This document shows positions 55,908 to 64,000 of a DNA stretch of 64,000 nucleotides, piece by piece (position 1 is the stretch's first letter; every line of letters begins with the position of its first letter). The stretch is from positions 27,019 through 91,018 of the forward strand of contig NZ_AUDJ01000027.1 of the NCBI RefSeq assembly GCF_000425405.1. Direction: 5' to 3'. The notes beneath the pieces were generated by a model. It did no database searches and was not told where the DNA came from. It was given only the letters and a program-made list of their open reading frames with translations. The stretch comes from Ferrimonas kyonanensis DSM 18153. GTDB taxonomy: Bacteria; Pseudomonadota; Gammaproteobacteria; Enterobacterales; Shewanellaceae. Made by a program: the position numbers and the translations under genes.

Positions 55908-57110
55908 ATGTCATTCTCCCGCCTAGGATTATCCGCCCCCCTTGTGAACGCCGTCACCGATGCCGGCTACCAGCAACCCACCTCGATTCAGCAAAAAGCG
56001 ATTCCCGTGGTGCTGCGGGGCGATAACCTGATTGCCGCCGCGCAAACCGGCACCGGCAAAACCGCCAGTTTCGTGCTACCGATTCTGCAGCAGCTGAGCC
56101 AGGGCAGTCGGGGACGCAAGAAGCGGGTACGGGCGCTGATCATCGCACCGACCCGTGAGTTGGTGGTTCAGGTGGCCGAGAGTGTTGAACGCTACGCCGC
56201 TCATCTGCCGCTAACCTGCATGGCCATGTACGGCGGTGTCGACATTCAGCCGCAACGTCAAGCCCTGCTGGACGGCGTCGACGTGCTGGTGGCCACCCCG
56301 GGGCGGCTGTTAGACATGTACAGCCGCCGCGCCATTCATTTCGATGAAGTGGAAGTGCTGGTACTGGATGAAGCCGACAAGATGCTCGACATGGGCTTTA
56401 TCGATGACATCAACGACATTGTTACCAAGCTGCCGCCCCAGCGACAATCGCTGCTGTTTTCCGCCACCCTGTCTAACAAGGTACGGGCGCTGGCGAAAAG
56501 CGCCGTCGTCGATGCGGTGGAGATCAGCATCGCCGCCAGTCAGGCCAGCAAAGCCAGCATCAGCCAATGGCTGACCACGGTAGACAAGGACAAAAAATCG
56601 GCGCTGCTCAGCCACCTGATACAGACCACGCCCTGGAACCAGGCTCTGATCTTTATCGAAACCAAGCACGGCGCCGCCAAACTGGTGAGCCAGTTGGCCA
56701 AGCGCGGCATTGACGCCGAGTGCATCCACAGTGGCCGCACCCAGGCAGTACGAGAGCAGATTTTAGCGGACTTCAAAGCCGGCAAGATTCGCTACCTGGT
56801 GGCCACCGGCGTCGCCGCCCGTGGCATCGACATCGACAATCTGGAGCGAGTGGTCAACTATGACCTGCCGTTCCCGGCCGATGAATACGTGCATCGCATT
56901 GGTCGAACCGGCCGCGCCGGCGCCAGCGGTGAAGCGGTCTCGTTGGTATCCAAGGACGACTTTAAGAACCTGTGCATGATTGAAAGCCGCCTCAACCACC
57001 TGATTGAACGCCGGGAGGTGGACGGCTTTGCCCCCAGAAAAGCGGTGCCGGTGTCGATCCTTAATTACGTTCCCAAGGCCAAACGCGACGCCGGCAAACC
57101 CCAGCGCTGA
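55908..57110 (+). CDS. rhlE: DEAD-box RNA helicase, RhlE type
   Basis: A 400-residue protein with the DEAD-box motifs in order: a Q motif near 25 (QQPTSIQQKAIP), motif I AQTGTGKT, Ia APTRELVVQ, Ib ATPGRLLDMY, DEAD in VLDEADKMLDMGF, SAT, and HRIGRTGRAG (motif VI). The short tail is RhlE-like. These helicases remodel RNA in ribosome assembly or decay. It stands alone. SrmB or another relative remains possible. Confidence 0.88.
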   Translation: MSFSRLGLSAPLVNAVTDAGYQQPTSIQQKAIPVVLRGDNLIAAAQTGTGKTASFVLPILQQLSQGSRGRKKRVRALIIAPTRELVVQVAESVERYAAHLPLTCMAMYGGVDIQPQRQALLDGVDVLVATPGRLLDMYSRRAIHFDEVEVLVLDEADKMLDMGFIDDINDIVTKLPPQRQSLLFSATLSNKVRALAKSAVVDAVEISIAASQASKASISQWLTTVDKDKKSALLSHLIQTTPWNQALIFIETKHGAAKLVSQLAKRGIDAECIHSGRTQAVREQILADFKAGKIRYLVATGVAARGIDIDNLERVVNYDLPFPADEYVHRIGRTGRAGASGEAVSLVSKDDFKNLCMIESRLNHLIERREVDGFAPRKAVPVSILNYVPKAKRDAGKPQR

Positions 57111-57281
57111 CCCTGGATTGAGGGGCAGGCTGCCTCGCAGACTGTTGGTCGACAAACCCGGGGCTGACACCGTTTCCACGGCGCCGGTACCGTCATCCTG
57201 CCCTGATATCAGAGGTGGCCCTAGGCATTTCGCTGAGGTGGTCTAACTTAAGAGGAAGACCCAACTCGGCGAGAGAGACTT

Positions 57282-58484
57282 ATGCTGACCACCTTAGGGC
57301 AGGTGTTACTGCTGGTCACCCTGGCTCTGCTCGGATTGATCATCGCCAAGGCCTGGCGACTGGAGTCGACCCTGGCGTGCCTGCTAGTGGGCTTTGTCGC
57401 CGGCCAAAGTGTGGGCATTTTCTCCTTCGATACCGGTATAAGGGCCCACAATCTCAAGGATTTGGTGTTCTTTATCGTGTTGCCGGTGCTGATTTTCGAG
57501 GCCGCCTGGCACCTGAAACCCAAGTCCTTACGACGCTGGCTGACGCCCATCCTCACCCTGGCCACCCTCGGTGTACTGATCAACCTGCTGGTCATCGGCG
57601 CGCTGACGTACTGGGGGCTGGGCCATCCTCAAGGCTTTCCCTGGCTGGCAGCGCTGCTTACCGGCGCCATTCTGGCGGCCACCGACCCGGTTGCGGTCAT
57701 CAGCCAGTTAAAGCGTCAACAGGCCCCGGAAGAACTGACCACCCTGTTCGAAGGCGAGAGCCTGTTTAATGACGCCAGCGCGGTAGTGCTATTTAGCCTG
57801 TTTCTGGGCTTTGCCCTGCGCCAGGGCGGCAGTGTTGGTGGCGCCGATCTGCTCGACTTTCTGAAGGTGTTTTTTGGCGGCTTAAGCTTGGGGGCACTGC
57901 TGGGTTGGCTCACCGCCATCGCCTGCCGTTTCCTCAACCGTAGCGACGCCACCATGATGGCCATGGTGACCCTGGCCTTTGCCAGTTTCTATCTGGCCGA
58001 ACACTGGCTGCACCTGTCTGGCATCCTGGCGGTAATGGCCAGCGCCATGGTGCTCAGGTGGCAGCTTGAGCGAACACCCCCATTGAACCCGGAATCACTC
58101 AACCACGGCTGGGCCTGGCTGGGGCTGACTTTTACCAGCTTGCTGTTCGTGATCATGGGGCTGGTGATCACCCTGGAGATGTTCACCGAGCGCTGGCTGG
58201 CGATGGTCGTGGCCATTCTCGCGGCCTTAGCCGGACGCCTGCTGGCGGTTGGCGGTTGCGCCTTGTTGCTCAAACCGGTGATGCCGCTGAGTCTGGCCTG
58301 GCAAGGGTTGCTGGTATGGGGCGGGCTCAGAGGGGCCATCGCCATTGCCCTGGTATTGTCGCTGCCGACCGAGTTGCCGTATTGGTGGACCATACAATCC
58401 ATGGTGTTCGGGGTGGTGCTGTTTAGTCTGCTGGTACAGGGCACCACCAATGGCCTGCTGCTGCGCAAGCTCAAGCAGCCATAG
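57282..58484 (+). CDS. cation/proton antiporter, CPA1 (NhaP) family
   Basis: A 400-residue protein with about 12 TM helices. The conserved CPA1 motifs are FFIVLPVLIFEAA, ATDPVAVISQLK and FEGESLFNDASAVVLF, the latter holding the ND pair that binds the ion. It exchanges Na+ or K+ for H+. The tail beyond the last helix is short, without a regulatory TrkA-C or cNMP domain. Confidence 0.9.
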   Translation: MLTTLGQVLLLVTLALLGLIIAKAWRLESTLACLLVGFVAGQSVGIFSFDTGIRAHNLKDLVFFIVLPVLIFEAAWHLKPKSLRRWLTPILTLATLGVLINLLVIGALTYWGLGHPQGFPWLAALLTGAILAATDPVAVISQLKRQQAPEELTTLFEGESLFNDASAVVLFSLFLGFALRQGGSVGGADLLDFLKVFFGGLSLGALLGWLTAIACRFLNRSDATMMAMVTLAFASFYLAEHWLHLSGILAVMASAMVLRWQLERTPPLNPESLNHGWAWLGLTFTSLLFVIMGLVITLEMFTERWLAMVVAILAALAGRLLAVGGCALLLKPVMPLSLAWQGLLVWGGLRGAIAIALVLSLPTELPYWWTIQSMVFGVVLFSLLVQGTTNGLLLRKLKQP

Positions 58485-58541
58485 TGCGTTTTGACCACAG
58501 TCTGCTAGCTTAAAACTAGCGCAGTGCTTGGATGAACACCG

Positions 58542-60584
58542 ATGAATCAACCGCTTCCGCCACCCGTTGTCGGCCCACAGCAACAACTGAATGAGATCAC
58601 GCTTAAGGCGCTGATCCTGGGCATGATGCTGTCGGTACTGCTGGCGGCCGCCAACGCCTACATTGGCTTGCTGGTGGGAATGACGGTCTCTGCCTCGATT
58701 CCCGCCGCTGCCGCTTCCCTGGGAATACTGCGACTGTTTCGCCGTTCGAACATCCTGGAAAACAACATGGTGCAGACCTCCGCTTCCGCCGGAGAGTCGC
58801 TGGTGGCCGGGATCATCTTTACCATTCCGGCGCTGGTGATGATGCAGGCCTGGCAGGGCTACCATTACTGGCCCATGGTCTCCATCGCCGTGGTCGGCGG
58901 CATCCTGGGCGTGGCCTTTACCATTCCCTTAAGACGGGCGCTGATCGTAGAAGCCAGGCTCACTTACCCCGAAGGCCTGGCTACTGCAGAGGTGCTAAAA
59001 ACCGGCGGCATTGAAACCAACAAGGACAGCCCGGACCAAAAAGACACCGCAGCGCCGAATGCAAACATCGGACTGCTGGCCCAGGCCAGTGTACTGGGGG
59101 CACTCTACAAATTGATGGAGTCCGGCCTGGGACTGGTTGCCGGCGGCATCGGCACTGTCCGCAACTGGTTTGGCGGCAGCTATCTGTTCAGCGGTGGCAT
59201 CACCTTGAGTCCAGCGCTGATCGGCGTGGGTTACATCGTCGGCATCAACATCGCGGTGCTGGTGTTTCTTGGCGGCGTCATCGGTACCCTTATTGGCGTA
59301 CCGCTCAATTGGTTGCTCAACAGGGAAGCGATACTGGTGGCGGCGGGACTGAGCCCGGGGATGACAATGGATCAGATCGGCACTCAGCAGTGGGGCAGCA
59401 TCGCCGCCGCAGCCTGGCAGAAGTGTCGTTACATCGGCGTCGGCGCCATGATGGTAGGCGGACTCTGGTCCCTAGTATCCCTCGCGGGGCCGCTCAGCAA
59501 AGGCGTGCGTGCCTCGTTGAAAGCCTATCGCAGCCACCGCAGTGGCCTTGATACTGCCTTGCCCCGAACCGAAGCCGATACGCCATTTTCCATCGTCCTG
59601 CTGGTGGTGGCCATCGCCATCGTACCGCTGTATGCCATCTTCTACGTCGCCATGGCCGACTATGAATACAAGTTGATGGTTGCAGCGCTGATGACCGTAC
59701 TGATGCTGGTGCTGGGTTTCCTGTTCGCCTCGGTGGCCGGTTACATGGCGGGCCTGGTGGGCAGTTCCAACAACCCCATCTCCGGCGTTACCATCGCCAC
59801 GGTGATCACTTCGGCATTAATCCTGGTCAACATCATGGGCCGGGACGGCCCCGGCGCCGTACTCGGGCCAATCGCGGTGATCTATCTGGCCGCACTTATC
59901 TGCTCGGCCGCTGCCATTGCCGGCGACAACATGCAGGATCTTAAGTGTGGCCATCTGGTGGGTGCCACCCCGTGGCGACAGCAACTGTTTCAGGTAGTCG
60001 GCGTACTCTCGGCGGCGTTGGTTATCCCGCTGATCCTCAGTGTGCTGGATGCGGGCTACGGCATCGGTCGCCCCCTTGAAGGTGGTGATCCCAGCCGCGT
60101 ACTGGCCGCCCCCCAGGCCGGGCTGATGATGGCTCTGGCACAGGGGATTTTCGGTCAGGGGATCGAGTGGAACTTTATCTACATGGGCTTCGTGCTGGCG
60201 GCAGTATTGATTGCCCTGGACAGCTATCAGCAGCGGCGCAACGCGTCGTTCCGATTCCCGGTGCTGGCAGTGGCGGTGGGCATCTACTTGCCACTGGGTC
60301 TGTCGGTGCCCATCTTTGTTGGCGGCGTGTTAGCGGCGTTGGTTGCAAGACACAAAGCCCGCAAGCAAACCGATGGCAGCCACAACAACGATAACCGCGG
60401 TGTGCTGTTGGCGTCCGGGCTGATCACCGGAGAGGCATTGATGGGCGTCGCCATTGCGCTTTATATCGCGTTCATCGGTGAGCCGCTGCCAACCTGGCGT
60501 TTAGGCGGGGAGTTGGGGGTTGCCGCCATCGTCGTGATCTGCGCCTATCTATTGAAACAGACCACCCGCGCCGATAACCATTAA
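58542..60584 (+). CDS. OPT-family oligopeptide transporter
   Basis: A 680-residue protein with about 16 TM helices. It has the OPT features EITLKALILGMMLSVLLAAANAYIGLLVG at the N-terminus, ENNMVQTSASAGESLVAG, and MAGLVGSSNNPISGVTIAT. OPT members carry small peptides or metal-siderophore complexes with protons. Bacterial substrates are mostly undetermined. It is convergent with the MscS-like gene, with stops 2 bases apart. Confidence 0.93.
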   Translation: MNQPLPPPVVGPQQQLNEITLKALILGMMLSVLLAAANAYIGLLVGMTVSASIPAAAASLGILRLFRRSNILENNMVQTSASAGESLVAGIIFTIPALVMMQAWQGYHYWPMVSIAVVGGILGVAFTIPLRRALIVEARLTYPEGLATAEVLKTGGIETNKDSPDQKDTAAPNANIGLLAQASVLGALYKLMESGLGLVAGGIGTVRNWFGGSYLFSGGITLSPALIGVGYIVGINIAVLVFLGGVIGTLIGVPLNWLLNREAILVAAGLSPGMTMDQIGTQQWGSIAAAAWQKCRYIGVGAMMVGGLWSLVSLAGPLSKGVRASLKAYRSHRSGLDTALPRTEADTPFSIVLLVVAIAIVPLYAIFYVAMADYEYKLMVAALMTVLMLVLGFLFASVAGYMAGLVGSSNNPISGVTIATVITSALILVNIMGRDGPGAVLGPIAVIYLAALICSAAAIAGDNMQDLKCGHLVGATPWRQQLFQVVGVLSAALVIPLILSVLDAGYGIGRPLEGGDPSRVLAAPQAGLMMALAQGIFGQGIEWNFIYMGFVLAAVLIALDSYQQRRNASFRFPVLAVAVGIYLPLGLSVPIFVGGVLAALVARHKARKQTDGSHNNDNRGVLLASGLITGEALMGVAIALYIAFIGEPLPTWRLGGELGVAAIVVICAYLLKQTTRADNH

Positions 60585-60586
60585 AG

Positions 60587-61123
60587 TTAACCGGGCTGGT
60601 TGTCTATGGGCTGCGCATTATTACTATGCTGAGCGTCAGTGTTAGCCGGGTGGGGCAGTTTAATGACCGATTTTTGCAGGATCAGCGAGTTGGGGTAGGT
60701 GAACAGCTTGTCGCCTTGACGTATCAGCACATGAAACAGGGCAATCTCTTCGACAACGCCGGAGATGTCGTCGTCTTTATCCACCACCTTGATGTAGTCG
60801 CCCACCCGATAGGGAAAGGCAAAGAAAATCACAAAGCTGGCGGTGATGTTGCTCAGAATCGACCACTGGGCAAACAGAGCCACGCCCACCACGGCGAATA
60901 TGGATGAGGCCAGTACCGCCAACTCTTTGTATTCCACCCCTAGCACCACAAATACAGCCAGCAGCAAGCCAATGGAGAGCAACATGCGTACCGTTTTGAT
61001 TAGGTAACTGATGCGGTACACCGCCACCGATTTTTTATTGCCATAACGCTCAATGGCACCGGCGATGAACTGCCCCAAAAACAAATACAGTCCCACCAGC
61101 AGAGCAACCAGAATCCATTGCAT
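60587..61123 (-). CDS. small mechanosensitive channel, MscS family
   Basis: A 178-residue protein with three TM helices. A pore-helix-like GVALFAQWSILSNITASFVIFFAFPYRVGDYI comes next, then a beta-domain with DDISGVVEEIALFHVLIRQGDK and YPNSLILQKSVIKLP. It lacks the large C-terminal cage of E. coli MscS (286 residues), so it is a minimal form. GGGGAAAC precedes the ATG. It is the last GC-rich gene before the accessory end of the window. Confidence 0.88.
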   Translation of the reverse strand: MQWILVALLVGLYLFLGQFIAGAIERYGNKKSVAVYRISYLIKTVRMLLSIGLLLAVFVVLGVEYKELAVLASSIFAVVGVALFAQWSILSNITASFVIFFAFPYRVGDYIKVVDKDDDISGVVEEIALFHVLIRQGDKLFTYPNSLILQKSVIKLPHPANTDAQHSNNAQPIDNQPG

Positions 61124-61609
61124 CGTCGTTTCCCCTTAAAGTGCTGTTAACTAACAAGCTAATTTGAAGTGATAATTTTGTCCAATCAGACCTCAAACTG
61201 TGAGTTTATCCCTTCAAATCACTCGCGGAAGGGTGTAGCGTAAACAGCCATAAAAATCAGCTACATAAGTGAATATGCAGCCTAAGTGGTGAGCGTCGTG
61301 ACTCATCCTATGGCGGAGCTCGGCCAGATTTTAATTTCCTAAACATCATTACCGTTTATTTTCAATACGTTAGTGGTTTGTGGTTGCTCACGTTGAGATC
61401 ACTTGCACCACTGTGTATTTATACAGTTCGAACGCAATCGCCGCTTTTGCTCCAGCAACATCCGCCTTGCATGCTTCACAGCAAAAGCCAAGTATGGAAG
61501 AAAGCTCAGAGAAACAGAGTTATATTCGAAAACCATACAAGATCCCCAGGAATGATAGGCGGCACAATTCTTGGGTAGGAAAGGCGGCGAATCGCCGCAT
61601 AATAAGCTG
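61124..61609. other. non-coding flank before the integron cassette
   Basis: About 490 bases without a credible gene, of intermediate composition. A frame near 61380-61613 runs into the cassette boundary but has no ribosome binding site or coding character. The 3' end (61595-61609) forms the L'-R' half of an attC-like site. I could not find a matching R''-L'' half upstream, so a preceding cassette is not proven. Confidence 0.5.
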
Positions 61610-61615
61610 TTAGGG
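61595..61615 (+). repeat. attC-like L'-R' half site at the left edge of the cassette
   Basis: CCGCATAAT (L'), spacer AAGCT, then GTTAGGG (R', 61609-61615). The layout parallels CCGCTTAGC-AAAGC-GTTATGT of the right-hand site (62954-62974). Recombination by an integron integrase would cut between G61609 and T61610. Confidence 0.6.
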
Positions 61616-61638
61616 CTCACCAAATATAGGAGATTCAT

Positions 61639-62094
61639 TTGAACCCTCAAGATTTTGAAACAGCAGGTTCTTTTCCTACTGCTGATATTCAAGCGCAAAC
61701 GGATGGCGAAGATCTAAGAGTTAACCATTCCTACTCTGTCGTTACACCAGATGAAGACAAAAAGGACTATATGGTAACTATCCGTGCATCTAGCTTAAAA
61801 GCATGGAAAATAAAACTAGAAACTTTAACCGGTAAATCTTTTCCTTGGGCAGAAACTTTGTTAGCCATAGCTTCTTTAGGGGCAGGCTCAATTTTAAGCG
61901 CCCTAATTTCTGACGTATCCCTTACTACAGCAAAGGGAAAGTTCTTCTACATTTTCCTGCCCCCTATAACAACTGCGGTAGTTGTTGCTTATTGTTTTGT
62001 AAGGACTATCTCAAACACTAACGCCGATGAGGTTGCTTCATCTGTTTTAGGTGATATGCCAAAATTAAATAGTACGGAGTCAAATGAAGAATGA
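61639..62094 (+). CDS. hypothetical two-TM membrane protein (cassette gene 1)
   Basis: A 151-residue protein. A polar N-terminal region of about 65 residues is followed by TM helices near 74-92 (LLAIASLGAGSILSALI) and 104-122 (FFYIFLPPITTAVVVAYCF), then an acidic tail. The start is TTG at 61639, with AGGAG 6 bases upstream; no ATG is available nearby. Its TGA overlaps the ATG of the protease gene (ATGA), so translation is coupled. I recognise no family. It could anchor, inhibit or be the target of the protease. Confidence 0.75.
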   Translation: MNPQDFETAGSFPTADIQAQTDGEDLRVNHSYSVVTPDEDKKDYMVTIRASSLKAWKIKLETLTGKSFPWAETLLAIASLGAGSILSALISDVSLTTAKGKFFYIFLPPITTAVVVAYCFVRTISNTNADEVASSVLGDMPKLNSTESNEE

Positions 62095-62876
62095 ATATCG
62101 ATAATCTAGGTACCCAGTTACTATTTACAACTGTTCCACTGTGGGTTGAAAATAAGGATGGCACCAAAAGCACTGGTACGGCCTTCTTTTATACAGAAAA
62201 GAGCAAGAAAGAAGGTGCAACAATTCCCTTTCTTGTAACCAATAACCATGTAATTAAAAATGCAAAACGAATTTTGATTGAGTTGATTGAAGGAAATGAT
62301 GGTGTTCCTGACAAAAAATTGAAGCAAAGAGTAGAAATTCAAGGTGAGCAATTTCAGCATTTTGTTGATGTAGAAAATGATTTGGCCTGTATGCCTTTTG
62401 CTCCAATATTAAATCAATTCGCCAATGCCAACAAACATATATTCTTCCGTACTATTGAGCCAGAAATAGTACCAACTGAGAAAGTTGTAAATGATTTAGG
62501 TGCAATTGAAGAAGTCACATTTATTGGTTATCCGAGCGGGATCTACGATCATGAAAACTCTTCACCACTTGTAAGAAAAGGCATTACATCATCTCCTCTT
62601 TGGAATGACTTTAAAGGAGAAAGTTGCTTTCTTATTGATGCAGGTGTTTTTCCTGGTTCAAGCGGTAGCCCAGTTTTTATCTACAACCAAGGCTCTTATG
62701 CAACCAACCAAGGTATAACTGTTGGAACTCGTCTACTTTTTATTGGGATCATATCTGAAACAATGATCAGAAATAATGGTGAAGTAAGTGATGTGTTTTT
62801 AGGTTTAGGTAAAGTCGTTAAATCAAATAACTTGAAAAAATTCATTCAAAAAATTGTTGCTCAAATCGACAACTAA
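62091..62876 (+). CDS. trypsin-like serine protease (cassette gene 2)
   Basis: A 261-residue protein with a chymotrypsin-fold signature: His in LVTNNHVI (about 55), Asp in VENDLACMPF (about 97) and Ser in GVFPGSSGSPVF (about 197). There is no signal peptide or TM helix, so it appears cytoplasmic. That is unusual for DegP-like secreted proteases, and it has no PDZ domain. It is coupled to the two-TM protein by a 4-base overlap and ends 2 bases before the attC R'' box. Low GC and codon use differ from the neighbouring chromosome. Confidence 0.82.
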   Translation: MNIDNLGTQLLFTTVPLWVENKDGTKSTGTAFFYTEKSKKEGATIPFLVTNNHVIKNAKRILIELIEGNDGVPDKKLKQRVEIQGEQFQHFVDVENDLACMPFAPILNQFANANKHIFFRTIEPEIVPTEKVVNDLGAIEEVTFIGYPSGIYDHENSSPLVRKGITSSPLWNDFKGESCFLIDAGVFPGSSGSPVFIYNQGSYATNQGITVGTRLLFIGIISETMIRNNGEVSDVFLGLGKVVKSNNLKKFIQKIVAQIDN

Positions 62877-62877
62877 G

Positions 62878-62974
62878 CCCTAACAAGTTGCTCAAACGGA
62901 CAAAAAAGCTGGCTTTTGCTCATTCCTCGCGAATTTTAGCCAGCTTTTTATTGCCGCTTAGCAAAGCGTTATGT
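62878..62974 (+). repeat. attC-like recombination site at the cassette right end
   Basis: R'' CCCTAAC (62878-62884); L'' GCTCAAACGG (62890-62899); central stem AAAAAGCTGGCT (62903-62914) with AGCCAGCTTTTT (62938-62949); L' CCGCTTAGC (62954-62962); R' GTTATGT (62968-62974). L'' and L' pair except for extra unpaired bases in L'', as the extrahelical bases of attC do. At about 97 bp it is within the attC length range. Confidence 0.82.
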
Positions 62975-63511
62975 TTACATGTAATTCAAAGACTTAAAGG
63001 TCTTAGGCTTTAGTTCTTTGCCCCTCTGGCAATTCGTCCCTAGTAGACTCAGCAAATCCGCATTGTCGGGCTAAGTTCTTGAATCACTTAGCCCGTAAAA
63101 CATGTCAATGTTCGCGGGTTGCTTCATTGTCAGGTCGTGGTGGTTGGCTTTTCATTTTACTGACTCAAAGTCGCTTTTAGGTTCTTAACCAAGCAGCATT
63201 TCAGCTTGGCAGTAGCCTCGGCAATTCAGCATTGTTTTACGCTTTGGTTGGAAAGAAAGGGCGCTTGTTGTTGCTTTGCCGGGTTGCCTCATTGGACAGG
63301 GAAGAGTAAATTAGACACCCATTTTAAAATCCTTCACTAAGCGCCATTGCCCGCACTTTTGGTTTGAGCAATGAGACCTCGATGAAATCCAGTGCCAATT
63401 CCCCAAAAGGCGGGTCCTAGAGCATTCAATAAAAAAATCCTCAAAAAGCGGACAGCAGTGAGCCTCTTGGAATGCAAGATTCGTTAAATGAGATAGTGGA
63501 GTGCGACCCTG
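62975..63511. other. structured non-coding DNA after the cassette
   Basis: About 540 bases without a credible gene. It contains a 10-bp perfect inverted repeat, CGGGCTAAGT (63067-63076) with ACTTAGCCCG (63086-63095), and CCAAGC/GCTTGG near 63186-63207. A short minus-strand frame from about 63159 (MKSQPPRPDNEATREH) is only 16 codons. It may be decayed cassette DNA. No second attC with complementary boxes was found. Confidence 0.5.
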
Positions 63512-64000
63512 TTAAGCACCAAGCAAGCGTTTGGCGTTTCCTGAGCCACGAATTCGGTGCATACCATCGGTTTGTCGGCAGCGCTGCAGGCTGTGAAGTC
63601 GTCCTGCCAGATGACAGAACTGATACTCAAAACCCTCGGTGAGCTCCATCCAGCTGTCTAAGTCGATATCGAGTCGTTGCAGCAGCGTACCGCAGGTGGC
63701 TGGGATAGCCCTGGTTTTGTCGCCCCTGATGGCACGACCGGTAAACTCCACTAATTCCAGATAATCATTGAGATGGCACGGCAATGCATGCAGGCCCAAA
63801 TTGTTGGCATCAAACGGTTTTAGCGACTCTGGTTGTTTGCCTTGAAGGGCAGCGCGGATGCGCATCTGAATGCTGGTAAAATCCGATTGCTCCGGGGTCT
63901 TGGCAATGCCTGCCCGAATAGGGTTGAGGTCAACGTAAGCCATACACGCCAGCAGAGCCTGCTCATCGAGCAACGCCTGAGATTTGAAACGGCCCTCCCA
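63512..64000 (-). CDS. REP-associated tyrosine transposase (RAYT, IS200-like), C-terminal part
   Basis: The frame runs in from the window edge and ends at 63512, giving 162 residues. It begins WEGRFKSQALLDEQALLACMAYVDLNPIRAGIA, the strongly conserved C-terminal part of Y1-type RAYT transposases. The catalytic His-hydrophobic-His motif lies outside the window. The tail (from about residue 90) resembles the extension found in Shewanella-type members. Whether the whole gene is intact cannot be seen. Confidence 0.85.
   Translation of the reverse strand, partial: WEGRFKSQALLDEQALLACMAYVDLNPIRAGIAKTPEQSDFTSIQMRIRAALQGKQPESLKPFDANNLGLHALPCHLNDYLELVEFTGRAIRGDKTRAIPATCGTLLQRLDIDLDSWMELTEGFEYQFCHLAGRLHSLQRCRQTDGMHRIRGSGNAKRLLGA

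Larger units (their letters stand above)
61610..62968 (+). mobile_element. integron gene cassette (1359 bp, two genes)
   Basis: The right end carries an attC-like hairpin with R'' = CCCTAAC (62878-62884). In a circularised cassette the R' box would be G62968 joined to T61610-G61615, i.e. GTTAGGG, the exact complement of R''. Only a real cassette needs this match across 1.3 kb. The first gene starts 29 bases after the boundary, both genes read in the same direction and the cargo is much more AT-rich than the chromosome. These are typical cassette traits. No integron integrase or second complete cassette is in the window. Confidence 0.8.

Noticed and set aside
61380..61613. 77-codon frame ending at the cassette boundary
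   Set aside because: No ribosome binding site, runs into the attC-like half site and lacks coding character.
61639..62876. Bacterial gasdermin plus activating protease
   Set aside because: The partner is 151 residues with two ordinary TM helices, far shorter than gasdermins and without their fold features.
62975..63511. A second complete integron cassette
   Set aside because: No R'' box complementary to GTTATGT and no second attC were found.

Overview
The window is a chromosomal segment of a gammaproteobacterium, most likely an Alteromonadales member close to Ferrimonas or Shewanella. Reasons: the gene order fnr/etrA, cbb3 oxidase genes, uspE and ttcA; an octaheme cytochrome c; a MSHA-type prepilin; an ovothiol synthase; and a YeeN-type YebC protein. 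The genus is inferred from gene content, not from a search. Almost all of the window is dense, ordinary GC-rich chromosome. The last 2.5 kb is AT-rich and accessory.

Layout. 1-5 kb: DNA helicase IV, OvoA and a pair of tRNA-Val(GAC) genes. 5-16 kb: D-lactate dehydrogenase, an AraC regulator divergent from a Baeyer-Villiger-type monooxygenase, an octaheme HAO-like cytochrome, a type IV prepilin, Hsp20, a MocR regulator divergent from ccoG, a second tRNA-Val pair and a MATE pump. 16-20.4 kb: riboflavin synthase and the translation cluster thrS-infC-rpmI-rplT, where infC starts at AUA. 20.4-33.4 kb, mostly minus strand: ttcA, two tandem uspE paralogues, fnr, a SafE-family membrane protein, ccoS-ccoI-ccoH and ccoP-Q-O-N. 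This block builds a high-affinity cbb3 oxidase, and its oxygen sensor FNR lies inside it. A perfect FNR box precedes ccoN and FNR-like palindromes precede both uspE copies. 33.4-45 kb: a lipoprotein, a solitary tyrosine recombinase, two tandem 623-residue chemoreceptors (the second with a perfect sigma-28 promoter), an isochorismatase-like hydrolase, a kinase-like protein, YeeN and a lipase with its foldase. 45-61 kb: a solitary TrpB, a ChaN lipoprotein, a TRIC-type channel, a decarboxylase/amidohydrolase pair with an AraC regulator, an HlyD/DUF2955 efflux pair, a DEAD-box helicase, a cation/proton antiporter, an OPT transporter and a small MscS protein.

The most interesting region is 61610-62968. 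It has the exact architecture of an integron gene cassette. It is bounded by GTTAGGG on the left and ends in an attC-like hairpin whose R'' box (CCCTAAC) is the perfect complement of the left boundary, as a circularised cassette requires. It carries two translationally coupled AT-rich genes: a small two-TM membrane protein and a trypsin-like serine protease with an intact-looking catalytic triad. A protease/membrane-protein pair on a cassette is a candidate for an undescribed defence or toxin-type module; that function is inference. No integron integrase is present in the window. Beyond it lie 0.5 kb of structured non-coding DNA and a truncated-by-window RAYT-type transposase.
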